NCBI RefSeq assembly: GCF_037042905.1
Contig: NC_087258.1
Span: 1,769,001-1,833,000, forward strand
Source of the DNA: Lytechinus pictus
Taxonomy: Eukaryota; Echinodermata; Echinoidea; Temnopleuroida; Toxopneustidae
Length of the DNA stretch: 64,000 bases
Direction: 5' to 3'
Both the position numbers and the translations under genes were made by a program. Below the pieces are notes generated by a model, which did no database searches, was not told the origin of the DNA, and saw only the letters and a list, made by a program, of their open reading frames with translations. Of the stretch, positions 11,368-22,750 are shown piece after piece; positions within the stretch are counted from its first letter, which is position 1; every line of letters starts with the position of its first letter.

Positions 11368-11960
11368 TTAAAGGAGAATGAAACCCTTGAAACCAGCTGA
11401 ATCCATATCAAAGAGAAAAATCAAAGAAACATATTGTTGAAAGTTTGAGGAGGATTGAATGAATAATAAGAAAGTTATGAGCATTCGAATATTGAGATCA
11501 CTAGTGCCATGTAGATCCTCCCAACGGCAATGTGACCAAGATCTGTGATATCACACACGTACAACTCCCTCATTACTTTAGTACTTATTTCACTTATATT
11601 CTCACTTTTATAGAGTCTATCACAAGGTGAGGTGTTCTCTTTATGAGATGACAAGTACAGAGGTTTCACAACATTATATCATTGATGAATCGTTTGTCAT
11701 ATGATTAGAATGAGCAAAAAGAGATGTTTTGGGGTATATTTTCAGTGTCCAAATGGGAGAGTTGTACGTGTGTGACATCACAGATCTTGGTCGCATTGCC
11801 AATGGGAGGATCTCCATAGCATTAGTGATCTCGACATTCAAATGCTCATAACTCTTTTATTGCTAGTCCTATTTTTCTCAAAGTTTTGTTGATCTTATTC
11901 TTTGATTTTTCTGCTTTCACAAAAGCTAACTTGCTCCAAGAGTTTCATTCTCCTTTAAAT
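11368..11960. mobile_element. Uninterrupted TTAA MITE C1
   Basis: Bounded by TTAA at 11368 and 11957, with inverted ends AGGAGAATGAAAC / GTTTCATTCTCCT. Both arms carry the GACCAAGATCTGTGATATCAC-like and TGGTCGCATTGCCAATGG-like blocks in opposite orientation. Non-coding. It is in opposite orientation to C2 and preserves, at about 11743-11757, the uninterrupted version of the place where element B is inserted in C2. Confidence 0.85.
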
Positions 11961-13416
11961 TTGGCGTAGTCTATCGAACTCGATCCCTAGTACACATTTT
12001 TAAGTGTCAAATATGATTCTGAGCTTAGTTGCAGACTATACCCCCCCCCCTTGCATGGAGACACAAATGAGGGAAAGTAAGAAAAAAAAAGAAAGGAAGG
12101 GGAAGGGGGTGGGGGAGATCGAGGAAAGAATGATGCATGGAACAGGGGCTGCGGAACGCATAATGGTTTAATAGTTTCGGTCATGTTCGCTCATTTACGT
12201 AGCAGACGATGCTAGCCTGCTAGTATATAGTATACTTACGCAGACCCTATTGCAAATCAAAATCAATTCCGGACTCGATATTTGCTTCCTCAAACTGTAG
12301 CTATATTATAAATATCAGTAGGCAAAGCTTTATAGTACAAGAACATGTTACTTTCAACATTAAATGTGTCAATTAAGTTAGTTTAGACTGTATTAATTGT
12401 TTCAAATGAACAGGGTCTAGGAACGGAAACTATCATACGTTAGTCACTTGACGTTGTACACAGAAATATGCCATTTTCTGCCTGCTCGATCTCAAAGTTT
12501 GGGAGAAAAATGATATGTAACCATTATACCAGTCATAAAGTATTATACATTGAACTGTAGGTAATCTATTTAGCATTGAGATGACAATCAATCTCGCCCT
12601 TTTTGACCCTTAGGGATATTCCAGTGGGAAAACAAAGGTGCCAGCGTCTCGAAAATATGGGTGGTTTTAGACCGTTTGCCATAGCAAGAGTTGTGAACAT
12701 GGACACTTTCAAATGAACAGCGAGACGTAAATAGTGAATTAATTGTAATGATATTTACATCAAATTAATGGAATTGGATAAAATGTTCACACTATTGGTG
12801 TGATCTTATTAATAGCTATAAATACCCGGATTTCTGCAATATTACGTTCATGAAAACCACTGTTCCCTGTGTTGAAGCTGTGTGTGGGGACTTTCGGACA
12901 CTCAAATACACGCGACTAACCATTATGTTTTCAAAGTGGGGGGGGGGGGGCTGACCATGCAAAAAATCACAATCATATGGTCATTTTTACGGTTTTGTAC
13001 ACGGTTTTGGAAAAAGGTGAGTGGGGGGGTTCAGCCCCCCCCCCCCCCCGCTTCCTCGGCCCCTGTGGAAGAAAGTGAACGAGTGAAAAGGGGCGAATAA
13101 TTACTGTCAGCTCATCACATGAAAATAAAATTTTCGCTCCTGACCATCTCGCTTCGTGCTTTCATTAATTGCATGTTGAGTGCATATAATAACCTATTCA
13201 ACGGGACAAAGATGGGGCTTTAAATATCCCGTTTTCAAGTCAATGTCAACAAATTATTCTGCTCGTGATTTTCATTCGAGCGTCGCGCGCTTATTATGGT
13301 CACACGGGCAAAATTACAACTGGCAGTCAAAAAATATTCATTCGACCCAACCCATTCAAAATTTTTTAATTTGATATTGCTGATTGACAAAAATGAATGA
13401 ATATGATTGACAATCT
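11961..13416. other. Intergenic, no gene seen; G/C homopolymers
   Basis: No coding segment could be supported. Notable are a C run near 12041, a purine-rich tract at 12070-12130, a G run near 12938 and a G...C pair at 13023-13050. Open frames here are short and unsupported. Confidence 0.4.
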
Positions 13417-14164
13417 CAGTGGCGGATCCAGGGGGTGGCGCAGGGGGCGCGCACCCCCCTAATAAGAAGGGCCTATTGCCAACCACATCTAGATCGGCGC
13501 CGGTCAAGAATGATCAGCGGCACCTGGGTATACATTTTATTGTTGAATGGTCATAACAAAGCTTATCGCATGCCCTTACAGAGTGGACTGGGGCGGGGCA
13601 GTTGCCCACAGAATGACAGATGTCATGAGATCTTTTTTAATTTATTTAAAAAATCCCAGAATCATACAAAAGCGTAGAGCAAATCCTTTAATTTTGATCT
13701 AAGTTATTTTCCAATGCTTTAATAAAAAGAAGGTCAGTCACTTTTCTACTTTACACATTCCACATTGTGCCGCCTCTATGGCCTTTAGTTTAAGACAGCT
13801 ACTATAGTGTTTTATGAAGTTGATTCGATATTTTAGCCCAAAACTTTGCTAAAACCCGTTGCTAGTACCGGGAGTGTATAATTACGCAACCAGTCGTACA
13901 TTGAGATTGAGCTACACAACTCGTTCTTTATTTAAAATCGTGCTTAAAGGAGAATGAAACTCTTGGAGAAAGTTAACTTTTGTGAAAGCAGAAAAATCAT
14001 ATATAAGATCAACAAAAGTTTGAGTAAAATAGGACTAGCAATAGAAGAGTTATGAGCATTTGAATGTCGAGATCACTAATGCTATGGAAATCCTCTCATT
14101 GGCAATGCGACCAAGATCTATGATGTCACAGATGAACAACTCTCCCCTTTTGGACACTGAAAAT

Positions 14165-15675
14165 CATTGGCGTAAATCCCGGGGGGGGGGGGGATGGGGG
14201 GATATATCCCCCCACTTTCGAGAAGGGGGGGGGGGGTGGCCTGTACAAACATCCCCCCACTTTTTACGAAAGAAATGAAAAAAAATCACAAGAGATAATT
14301 GTTTTATTGGTGAAAATTCTTCCTAAAATACCGCTTAACGAATAAAACAATATTATGGAATCATAAAATGCACTAAATAAAGAGCCAGTTCACCATTTCC
14401 AAACGAAATACTTATGTCCTTATTATAACATTGAAGAGAAACCCCCGTTTCTTCCAATTCATCAATGTTGGGGTCTTTGGGAAGGGATTAAGATGGAATG
14501 TCAATTTTTTTTTAATGTAATCTCTAATAAAACCATTAAACCATCATGGGGTAAAAAAGATAATAATATTGGAGGGGTATTTGCCATATGGACATACAAT
14601 GGCGTAACTACGGGGGGCATGGGGGCACATCCCCCCCCCCCCCATCGGCTGACCAAAAAAAAAACGGGGAAAGGGGGAAAGGAGAAAAGAGGGAGAAAGG
14701 AAGAGAAACGTAGTGGGAAAGAAGAAAATATTATTCATTATAATGTTATATTATATTATAATTATGTTATGTTACATTACATAAGAAACATATTTATCAT
14801 AACTTTATGAAACATAATTTGCCCAGGGCCTACGTCTTCATTGTTCCTGGTGCTCGCATTGTCTGTTTAACGTGATATATAATCCTGTTGTACTAAAACA
14901 TCCCGTTTTCAAGTCAATATAAACCAAATATATTTCCTAGCACTTGAGTTATCATTGTTTTATGTAGTGACATATGCTTCTTTTTCACGACTCAAAAAGT
15001 GATTGCCCCATGTTAAGGTCTTCGTATATATGAAACATTTCCTGTCCGTGATTACGTTCGCATTAGTGGATTGGTGAGATATGTCTGCTTTTCATAAATT
15101 CCTAAAATCAGTCCTTAAAATGTCCCTTCTGATCTGAATATCAAAAAATTTCAGCTCGCGCTTCGCGCTCGCATCATTTGGTTAATGAAATACGTATGGT
15201 CCTAGTTAATTCTTACAAAAAAAAACCTTAGAATGCCCCACTCCAGGTCTGAATTATCTAAATTTTTAGCTCGCGCTTCGCGCTCGCATTGTTTAGCGAG
15301 ACAGGTACCTATCATGATTACACAAATTTGACTATAATGTCCCTTTTTAGATGTGAATATAAAAAAAATTCAGCTCGCGCTTCGCGCTCGCATTATTTGA
15401 TCAGTGAGATACATATCAGTTTAATGACATTGTCCTTAAAATGTCTCTATTAGGTCAGTATAACTGGCAACTGAGCGCGCTCACTAGCGCACTCACTCAG
15501 CAGTGATTCAAAATTTTTGCTGGTGCCCCCCCCCCCCCATGCCGTGACCCACGGTACGCCACTGTGGACATATCAATGGCAATTCCTTGCATATCTAAAA
15601 ACATGATTGCAAAAAAAATGCCAAAATATTTCAGTCACCCCCCCCCCCACCCATCAACACGGATTTACGCCAGTG
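14165..15675. mobile_element. hAT-like element B inside C2
   Basis: Ends CATTGGCGTAAATCC / GGATTTACGCCAGTG. Flanked by the perfect 8-bp direct repeat CTGAAAAT (14157-14164 and 15676-15683), which occurs once at the matching place in C1. Long G runs follow the left end (about 14180, 14228) and a C run precedes the right end (about 15640). No transposase. It is itself split by element A1. hAT-like is inferred from the CA...TG ends and 8-bp duplication. Confidence 0.85.
14597..15564. mobile_element. hAT-like element A1 inside B
   Basis: Left end CAATGGCGTAACTACGGGGG, right end CCACGGTACGCCACTG. The perfect 8-bp target duplication TGGACATA flanks it (14589-14596, 15565-15572). Inside are three units, about 105-115 bp apart, of a palindromic core GCTCGCGCTTCGCGCTCGC (about 15154, 15269, 15373). 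Non-coding. Confidence 0.88.
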
Positions 15676-16052
15676 CTGAAAATATACCCCAAAACATCTC
15701 TTTTTGCTCATTCTAATCATATGACAAACGATTCATCAATGATATAATGTTGTGAAACATCTGTACTTGTCCTCTCATAAAGAGAACACCTCACCTTGTG
15801 ATAGACTCTATAAAAGTGAGAATATAAGTGAAATAAGTACTAAAGTAATGAGGGAGTTGTACGTGTGTGACATCACAGATCTTGGTCGCATTGCCAATGG
15901 GAGGATCTACATGGCATAAGTGATCTCAATATCCAAATGCTCATAACTTTCTTATTATTCATGAATCTTCCTCAAACTTTCAACAATATGTTTCTTTGAT
16001 TTTTCTCTTTGATATGGATTCAGCTGGTTTCAAGGCTTTCATTCTCCTTTAA

Positions 16053-16560
16053 ATTATCCGCTTCTCAGATTGGAATATAAAAATTTTCAGCTCGCGTCAT
16101 TTCTGTCAGTAGCAAAACCCCATACTTTTCATGATTAAATAGGTGAATAGAATGTCCCTTTTTCAGGACTAAACGTCAAAAGAACTCCCGCTTCGATTTG
16201 CAATAATCTTTTCCTGGATATAATCTTGTTCTTTATTATACAAACATCCATTAAACTGTCATTTTTTTTTCGCTTCGCACTCGCATCTATTGTTTTTTTT
16301 AGATACCCATCTTAATCATTGGTACCAAAAATGCATAGAATATCAAGCTTTCTGGTCAGAATATAAAGAAATTTCAGCTCGCCCTCGGCACTCGCATTAT
16401 CTGTGTAGTGAGATATGTATATCCTCCTCATGAGTTACTACAAACAGTCCTAAACAGGCACCTTTTTCCTGTTTTCAGGTCAGTAAAAAATTTCAGCTCG
16501 CGCTTCGCGCTCGCATTAATTTGTTGGTGAGATATGTGTTTCTATCTCATGAGTCATATA
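16053..16560. repeat. Further palindromic-core satellite units
   Basis: CAGCTCGCG-type cores occur at about 16088 (broken), 16378 (CAGCTCGCCCTCGGCACTCG) and 16494 (CAGCTCGCGCTTCGCGCTCG), each followed by a GAGATATGT(A/G)T-like segment. They are the same unit as in A1, A2 and F. Confidence 0.65.
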
Positions 16561-16690
16561 AATATATATATATATGCATATGTGTGTGTGTGTTTGTGTG
16601 AATTTGTTTGTTTTGTGTGATATCGAGCGCCTTTGGAAAGTTGATTCATGATTTTGCCCCTCAAATCTTAAAAAAAGGATCGACGCCCCC

Positions 16691-16725
<35 letters not shown>
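16560..16725. repeat. (TA)n and (GT)n microsatellites
   Basis: A short TA run with TG repeats at 16560-16600 and a pure TA run at about 16693-16722. Up to 17313 the sequence contains no gene; a G-rich stretch lies at 16990 and a C run at 17127. Confidence 0.85.
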
Positions 16726-16729
<4 letters not shown>

Positions 16730-17341
16730 GTAAAAAAGCTTGTATTTCTATTAATATACAAATGTATTGGCCTCATCGCAATAAAAGGGTTAATACACGA
16801 GATTTTGAAATCGCACATAACATGCATGATAATTTGTGTTACTTTTTGCTTGTTTCTTTCTTTAATTAAGTTTTTCAATCTCTCTCTATATAATTATGTT
16901 TTAGAAAGATTATATTTTTAAATTGATGTATATTTCTGTTATAATGAGATATGTTTAAGTGGAATTCAGGGAATGGTCGTACGCAGCAAGGGAGAAGGGG
17001 GGGAGGGCACATTCGCGATCTGCTGTTGTGAAAAACGATTTTTTTTTCCCCCTTAACATTTCATGAAAACTATGAAAAATGTGCAAATGTGAGATGTACG
17101 TGCACCAAATTTTCGAGTCTTGCCCCCCCCCCTGGAAATATTATCTGCGTATGGTCATGCAAAATGACATGACTGGAAATCCTATACATTTTGAAAAGAG
17201 CATTATTTTGACAGGGTCAGACTTTACCCCTTTCGGGCGCCGGTGAAGTGCGCCGCGCGCTCGGCATGCAGTGCGCCCCCCCCCCCTTTCGCCAAAAGCT
17301 GGATCCGCCTATGAATCTAACACTGATTCTAGGGAGGGCAC

Positions 17342-20258
17342 CTACCCACTGGGCATTTTACCCGATATTACCCGGGTTGTAACAGGTAATAACGTAGTTA
17401 TTACCACGGTAACACCAGTGGGTAGTAACGGGGAAATAGTAGACCAATCTTTCCCCGTTATTACCCGGACCCGATATTACTCAATTTACCCAATATTACC
17501 CAGTATGATGTAACCGATATTTCCAGTTATTTTAATGATATCACCACCTCATATTACTCTGTTTACCCAATATTACCCAATTAATGTCGGCTCATTAAAA
17601 AAACAATTAGTGTCATTAGGGTCATTGAAGCACATTTTTACAACTCCATACTCTAAGCCATATCATCTTATCCTATCCTAAAATCCTACATCCTAATCCT
17701 AATCCTATCCTACACCTATCCACCAAACCCTGTCATTTACTTCTATATATTGAGCGAGTTTACAACACTTGACAAATTATGGTTAACAATTATTCAACCC
17801 TAAAACATTTTTCTAAAATTAATGTCATGATTATGACTAATATGATATATAAACTACACATTTTTCTGAAAATTTTCTGGGTGGAATAATTGCATAAACA
17901 TATTAATTATTACAGCTATATTAGCTAAAATTTTGGCCATTTATTGTAGTAATGAATATTCATGAGTAACTAATATTCCCAGCATTTTCCTGATTTTACC
18001 ATCTGATATTACTCCATTTACCCAATATTAATGGGTTCCGCATGGGTTGGAGGTCTCGTTTCCATCTGAGTCCTATCTGGGCACCAGTGGCGTACCGTGG
18101 GTCACGGCATTGGGGGGGCACCAGCAAAAAATTAAGTCACTTAGTTGTCAGGTACTCTGACCTAATAGAGACATTTTGAGGAAGCACTTGTAGTCATTGT
18201 AATCATGAATAACATACGCATCTCAGCAATCAAATAATGCGAGCGCGAAGCGCGAGCTGAAAATTTTTGATATTCAGACCTAAAAAGGGACTTAACAATC
18301 GAATTTTTGTGATCATGATACGTACCTGTCTCGCTAAACAATGCGAGCGCGAAGCGCGAGCCGAAAATTTTTGTATATATTGATCACAAACAGGGAGATC
18401 TTAAGGACTATATTTTAGGAATCTCTTAATATTATACATATCTCACCATAGTCATCTAATGCGAGTGCCAAGCGCTTGCTGATTTTGTTAGAATTACATT
18501 TAAACACATATGAAACACTTGTAGTCATTGTAATAATGAATAACATAGGCATCTCACTAATCAAATATTGCGAGTGCGAAGCGCGAGCTAAAAAATTAGG
18601 AATTTCAAACATGAAGAGGGGCAATTTAAGGCTTGTTTGTAGGAATTAGCGAAACCATACGTACTTCAATAACCAAATGATGCGAGCGCGAAGCACGAGC
18701 TGAAATTTGTGTATATATTGACCCAAAACAGGATTTTTTTAAAGGAACCCATTAAGAGTATACATATTTCACTACAGTCATGTAATGCGAGTGCCAGGTG
18801 CTTGCTGATTTTGTTAGAATCACATCTGAACACATGAAGCACTTTTTGTAGTCAATGTAATCATGATTATCATACGCATCTCACTAATCAAATATTGCGA
18901 GCGCGAAGCGCGAGCTGAAAATTTAGATAATTCAGACCTGAAGCGGGGCAGTCTAAGGCTTGTTTGTAGGAATTCACGAAGACCATACGTATTTCACTAA
19001 CCAACTGATGCGAGCGCGAAGCGCGAGCTGAAAATTTTGGATATTTAGACTCATGCAGAAAAAGGGATATTTCAAGGACTGATTTTAGGAATTCATGGAG
19101 AGCAGACATATCTCACCAATCCACTGAAGCGAACGTAATCACGGACAGGAAATGTTTTATATTAAGACCTTAACATGGGGCAATCACTTTAAGTAGTCAT
19201 GAAAAAGAACCATATGTCACTATATAAAACAATAATATATTTGGTGTATATTGACTTGAAAACGGGAGGTTTTCGTACAACAGGTTTATATATCTCTTTA
19301 AACAGACAATGCGAGCACCAGGAACAGTGAAGACATGGACCCTGAGCAAATTATGTTTCATAAAGTTATGATAAAAATGTTTCCTATGTAAAATAACAAC
19401 ATGATTGTAATACAATATACAATTATAATGAATAATAATTTCTTCTTTCCCACTACGTTCCTCTTCCTTTCTCCCTCTTTTTCTCCTTTTCCCCGTTTTT
19501 TTTTTTTGTGTGTCAGCCGATTGGGGGGGGGGGGGGGCACGTGCCCCCCCATGCCCCCCCGTAGTTACGCCACTGTTGGGCACCATGTGGGTTCAAGTAT
19601 ATGTTTTCATCTGGGTTCCATGTGGGCCCATATGGGACCCAGATATCCCAGATAAGAACCGTATGTGATCCAGATACTTTGCTGTCTGGGAATGGAAGCG
19701 TTTCAACATTACCCATTACCCCTTATCAACCTGTTTGTAACTGGGTAAAATGTTGGTTTCATCAGGGTGATAACAGTAATTTTTTGGACTTTGAAAATTT
19801 CGCTGGGATTGCTGTAAGATTGCTCTTATTACTAAAGTTTGCAATGTTATAACCAATCAAAGTTTGTTGTTGTTGTTGTTATTTTAAATAGGCAAACTAG
19901 TCAGTTTTGACTATTGTTGCCTTGTAAATTTGCTTTCCCTTTTTTTTTCAAAAAGAATAATTTCTTTGTTCAATCTATATCAGTTAAAAAAAGTAAAGGA
20001 AAGATAGGAAAGAAAAGTTCCTAGGAAATCGTGCAAGACCACCTCATTCAACATTACCCTTATTACCCCTCATCACCCTGTTGTAACTAGGTAAATGTAG
20101 GTTTCATCAGGGTGATAATTACAGTAACAGGTATCAACAGGAATTATAATTTCGGTAATAACATGGTAATAATTAACGGTAATATTTGGTGTTACTCAAA
20201 TTTCCGGGTGATATTACCGGTAAAATTGGTAATCGGTAACAAATTGCCCAGTGGGTAG
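17342..20258. mobile_element. Inverted-repeat element G with TTACCC-rich arms, split by A2
   Basis: CTACCCACTGGGCA at 17342 is mirrored exactly by TGCCCAGTGGGTAG ending at 20258. Both subterminal regions carry TTACC / GGTAA words and a CATCAGGGTGATAA block. The target duplication is not clear (TA lies inside the mirrored ends). The segment 18085-19575 is a later insertion. No coding capacity seen. Confidence 0.65.
18085..19575. mobile_element. hAT-like element A2, reverse copy of A1 family
   Basis: Left end CAGTGGCGTACCGTGGGTCA, right end GTAGTTACGCCACTG, i.e. the A1 family in reverse orientation. Flanking 8-mers are CTGGGCAC (18077-18084) and TTGGGCAC (19576-19583), 7 of 8 matching. It holds about nine units of GCGAGCGCGAAGCGCGAGC or decayed forms at about 18239, 18342, 18461, 18569, 18681, 18786, 18897, 19009 and 19128, spaced 103-119 bp. 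Confidence 0.82.
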
Positions 20259-21665
20259 TACTGAACTTCTTTTTTTCCAAATTGGAAAGATATATAACCA
20301 CTATGGAACTAAATTTTTACGGGCGGAAGAATTAGGGCCATTTGACTCTCGATCTCAAGTGATGAATTTGATCCCGTAGATCTTCATAAATGCTGATTTA
20401 TTTTTAAAATGAGCCGGTCGAGGTACCCTTTTCTGGTCAGATATGGAATGTCAGACATTTATCCTATCCACTGATAGTAAACATTCAACCCTCGAATTTC
20501 CTCCTTATTTTTAAGGAATTCTTTTTAGGTACCACTTTAACACACGAGTCTATGGGGATTGAATTAGGCCTGTGATACCTTATGCCTAGCCTATCCACCC
20601 GGCCTTGACTCGGCTCATGTGTTGCTTAAGCCCGCGGTGCTAAAGAAACTTGCATGCAATCAGTTGCAAATTTTTGCTGCTAAATTAATCTACAATTGAT
20701 AATGATATTATTTTAACTACTTGTTAAAAGAAGGAGATCAGCAATCAAGTGTGGATTCGCAATAATTGCCAGATTTATTAATTGTGACTGATTTTCTAAC
20801 CAAAATTTGACTAGTAATTGATTGCAATTGATTAATACAACTTCCATGCAACGCATGGTAAGGTCTCGACGTATATTGGCAATTCATACAACATAGTCTG
20901 CAGACACAAACCCTTTGATTTCACAATTCGCATAGTGCATATATGCAATATGCATAGTCTGAATTAGTGAGACTATATTCACTGAATACTATGGATGGCT
21001 CTACAAAGAGACAGAAAAAGAGTTTGAAGTTTATAGGCTTCACCTCAGCTTCACTCTAGACATGATTATTCAAATAGGAGTCTGTGTTTGCAGACTAAAT
21101 GCAACACACGCAGCTGGCTGGTACACGCAAAGGGTACACGTCCAAACACCAACGCGAAAACGCATTTAGCGATTACGTTATTGTTTTGGGCATGATTGGA
21201 CAAGTAGTGGTGTATCATCGCACCATGCATCATTGACTGAACTCTCGGAGTGAACTATAAATCTAACTGCTTTCCTGGAGTAAAGATCAGTTTTACATGG
21301 ACTTCAGCCGTGCCGATTTCTGGAGTGTTCAGTGTTTTCCATCATTAATGTAAGGATTTTCCTCCTCAGAAAATGCAAGAGGTGAAGAGTGTGCTTTCTG
21401 ATCTGGTACTCGGTGCTTGCCGCCTATGCAATAAAAAGTGGATGCCGGTTTAATTACCGGCATGTGCGATTTATTTTGCACGCAAGTGAATGGCCAATCT
21501 CACGTTTCCTTGAGCTTGAGTTGAGAGCTGAATGTTTAATGTTTTCAAAAACGGCATGAATGATTTTTTTTACTATATATTTTCAATATGTTTAAGTGTA
21601 ATGCAAAGATGTGACTCTGACCGTGATATGGTGTTTGTATTTGTAATTGTATTGTAATTAAGAGT
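20259..21665. other. Intergenic, no gene seen
   Basis: Around 20930-21010 a block (ATGCATAGTCTGAATTAGTG followed by AGAC and later GATGGCTCTAC) resembles 11280-11340, so a dispersed repeat is present in both places. Otherwise nothing could be supported. Confidence 0.4.
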
Positions 21666-22347
21666 AGGCCTAGGGTGTCTGGAGAAAAATATTATTTTTC
21701 TTATTTCAAGAAAATATCACATTTTCTTTGTGAATTTGAAGAGAAATGACCTTCAGACTGACAGAAATGTAACATTTTTGAAAAAAATCTGATTATTGGC
21801 TGCAAAAAAGAAGAATGAAATTAGGTCAATTTTCAGCATTTCTCTGCCATACTGTGTAGTTAAGAAATGGACACACACAAATCCAAATTTTTAGCTTCCG
21901 AGAGCTGTTATAAATTTATTATTAATGCCAAAAACTTGTCCATAAAGAGTCCAATAGGATTTTTATGCTCTTTCTGATGGTATGATTTTTATAAAGATTT
22001 GGAAACCAGATCACAATGAAAAATTGCGACAAAGTGAAAAAATTGTGCAAAACAGAAATTTCATTTTCCCATAGAAAACGCATGGGGAAATGGCAATCTC
22101 AACACACACAAAAATAAGGGTTTGCAATTTATCTCTAAATCCTTATTCAAAATGATCATATAAACTTGTCCTTACTGTCAAAAGAAGCCCCTGAATTTTC
22201 TCTTTCCATACATGCCAAACACAAGTTAATAATCAATTCAGATCACATTTTTCTAGTAGCCTGAACTTCCCGAAAAAAATGTTCCATATTTTCCCCTAAA
22301 TCAGCCTGTCTTATGCTGACACTTTTCAGTGTGGCTTCAGACACCCT
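21666..22347. mobile_element. Possible MITE with AGGGTGTCTG ends
   Basis: AGGGTGTCTGGAG near the left end is inverted as CTTCAGACACCCT at the right end. The 9-bp word ATTAAGAGT occurs at 21657-21665 and again at 22348-22356, directly at the right border and five bases outside the left mirrored repeat. A 9-bp duplication would fit a Mutator-like element, 8 bp a hAT-like one. Non-coding. Confidence 0.45.
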
Positions 22348-22363
22348 ATTAAGAGTTAAGACA

Positions 22364-22750
22364 GGGAGGCGGTGTAGCTCAGTCGGTTAGAGCGCCTGTT
22401 CCGGATAAGATCGTAGATCTCAACGTGCGTGGGTTCGAGTCCCGCAGCATGCCGGAAGACGTCTAACAAAAAAACTGATGCTAGCGTTGTGTGTTAACGT
22501 GCCTCGCCGCTGTGTTCAGTGCGGGTGTGAATGCAGTTGGAAAACACTCCGTCCATCGGAAAGGACGCAAATGTTGGTCCCGTGTATAGGAGAGTCACAA
22601 CCTATGCACGTTAAAACCAATATACACTATTCGTCAAAGAGTAGGGTGTTCACCCGGTGTATTGCACCTGCCGGTCCCCGGTACTACAATACTGCAAGAA
22701 TCTCCAGGATTGAAGGAGGCAGTGTAGCTTGAAGAAGAAGAAGAAGAAGA
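22364..22750 (+). mobile_element. tRNA-derived SINE
   Basis: The head carries a RNA polymerase III A box (TAGCTCAGTCGG) and B box (GGTTCGAGTCC) spaced as in a tRNA gene, but the sequence between them has a long insert and the 3' acceptor side does not close a cloverleaf. The body contains a GTCCATCGGAAAGGACG stem and GGTCCCGTGTATAGGAGAG then CAACCTATGCACGTTAAA, resembling conserved cores of marine invertebrate SINEs (from memory, not searched). It ends in a (GAA)n tail. The 84-codon open frame inside is not taken as a gene. Confidence 0.8.

Larger units (their letters stand above)
13944..16052. mobile_element. TTAA MITE C2, split by element B
   Basis: Same family as C1: TTAA at 13944, then AGGAGAATGAAAC, and CATTCTCCT then TTAA ending at 16052. 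Left part 13944-14164 and right part 15676-16052 together match C1 in reverse orientation. The interruption is exactly element B with its target duplication. Confidence 0.85.
13417..17313. mobile_element. Possible outermost element of the nest (CAGTGGCGGATCC ends)
   Basis: CAGTGGCGGATCC at 13417 faces GGATCCGCCTATG ending at 17313. The five bases AATCT immediately precede the left end and immediately follow the right end. Internally, satellite-like units at about 16088, 16378 and 16494 lie outside C2. A 5-bp flank does not fit the 8 bp expected of hAT elements, and the two ends could belong to different copies, so this call is tentative. Confidence 0.3.

Noticed and set aside
22375-22446. Functional tRNA gene
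   Set aside because: A and B boxes are present but the cloverleaf does not close, and a SINE body with a GAA tail follows.
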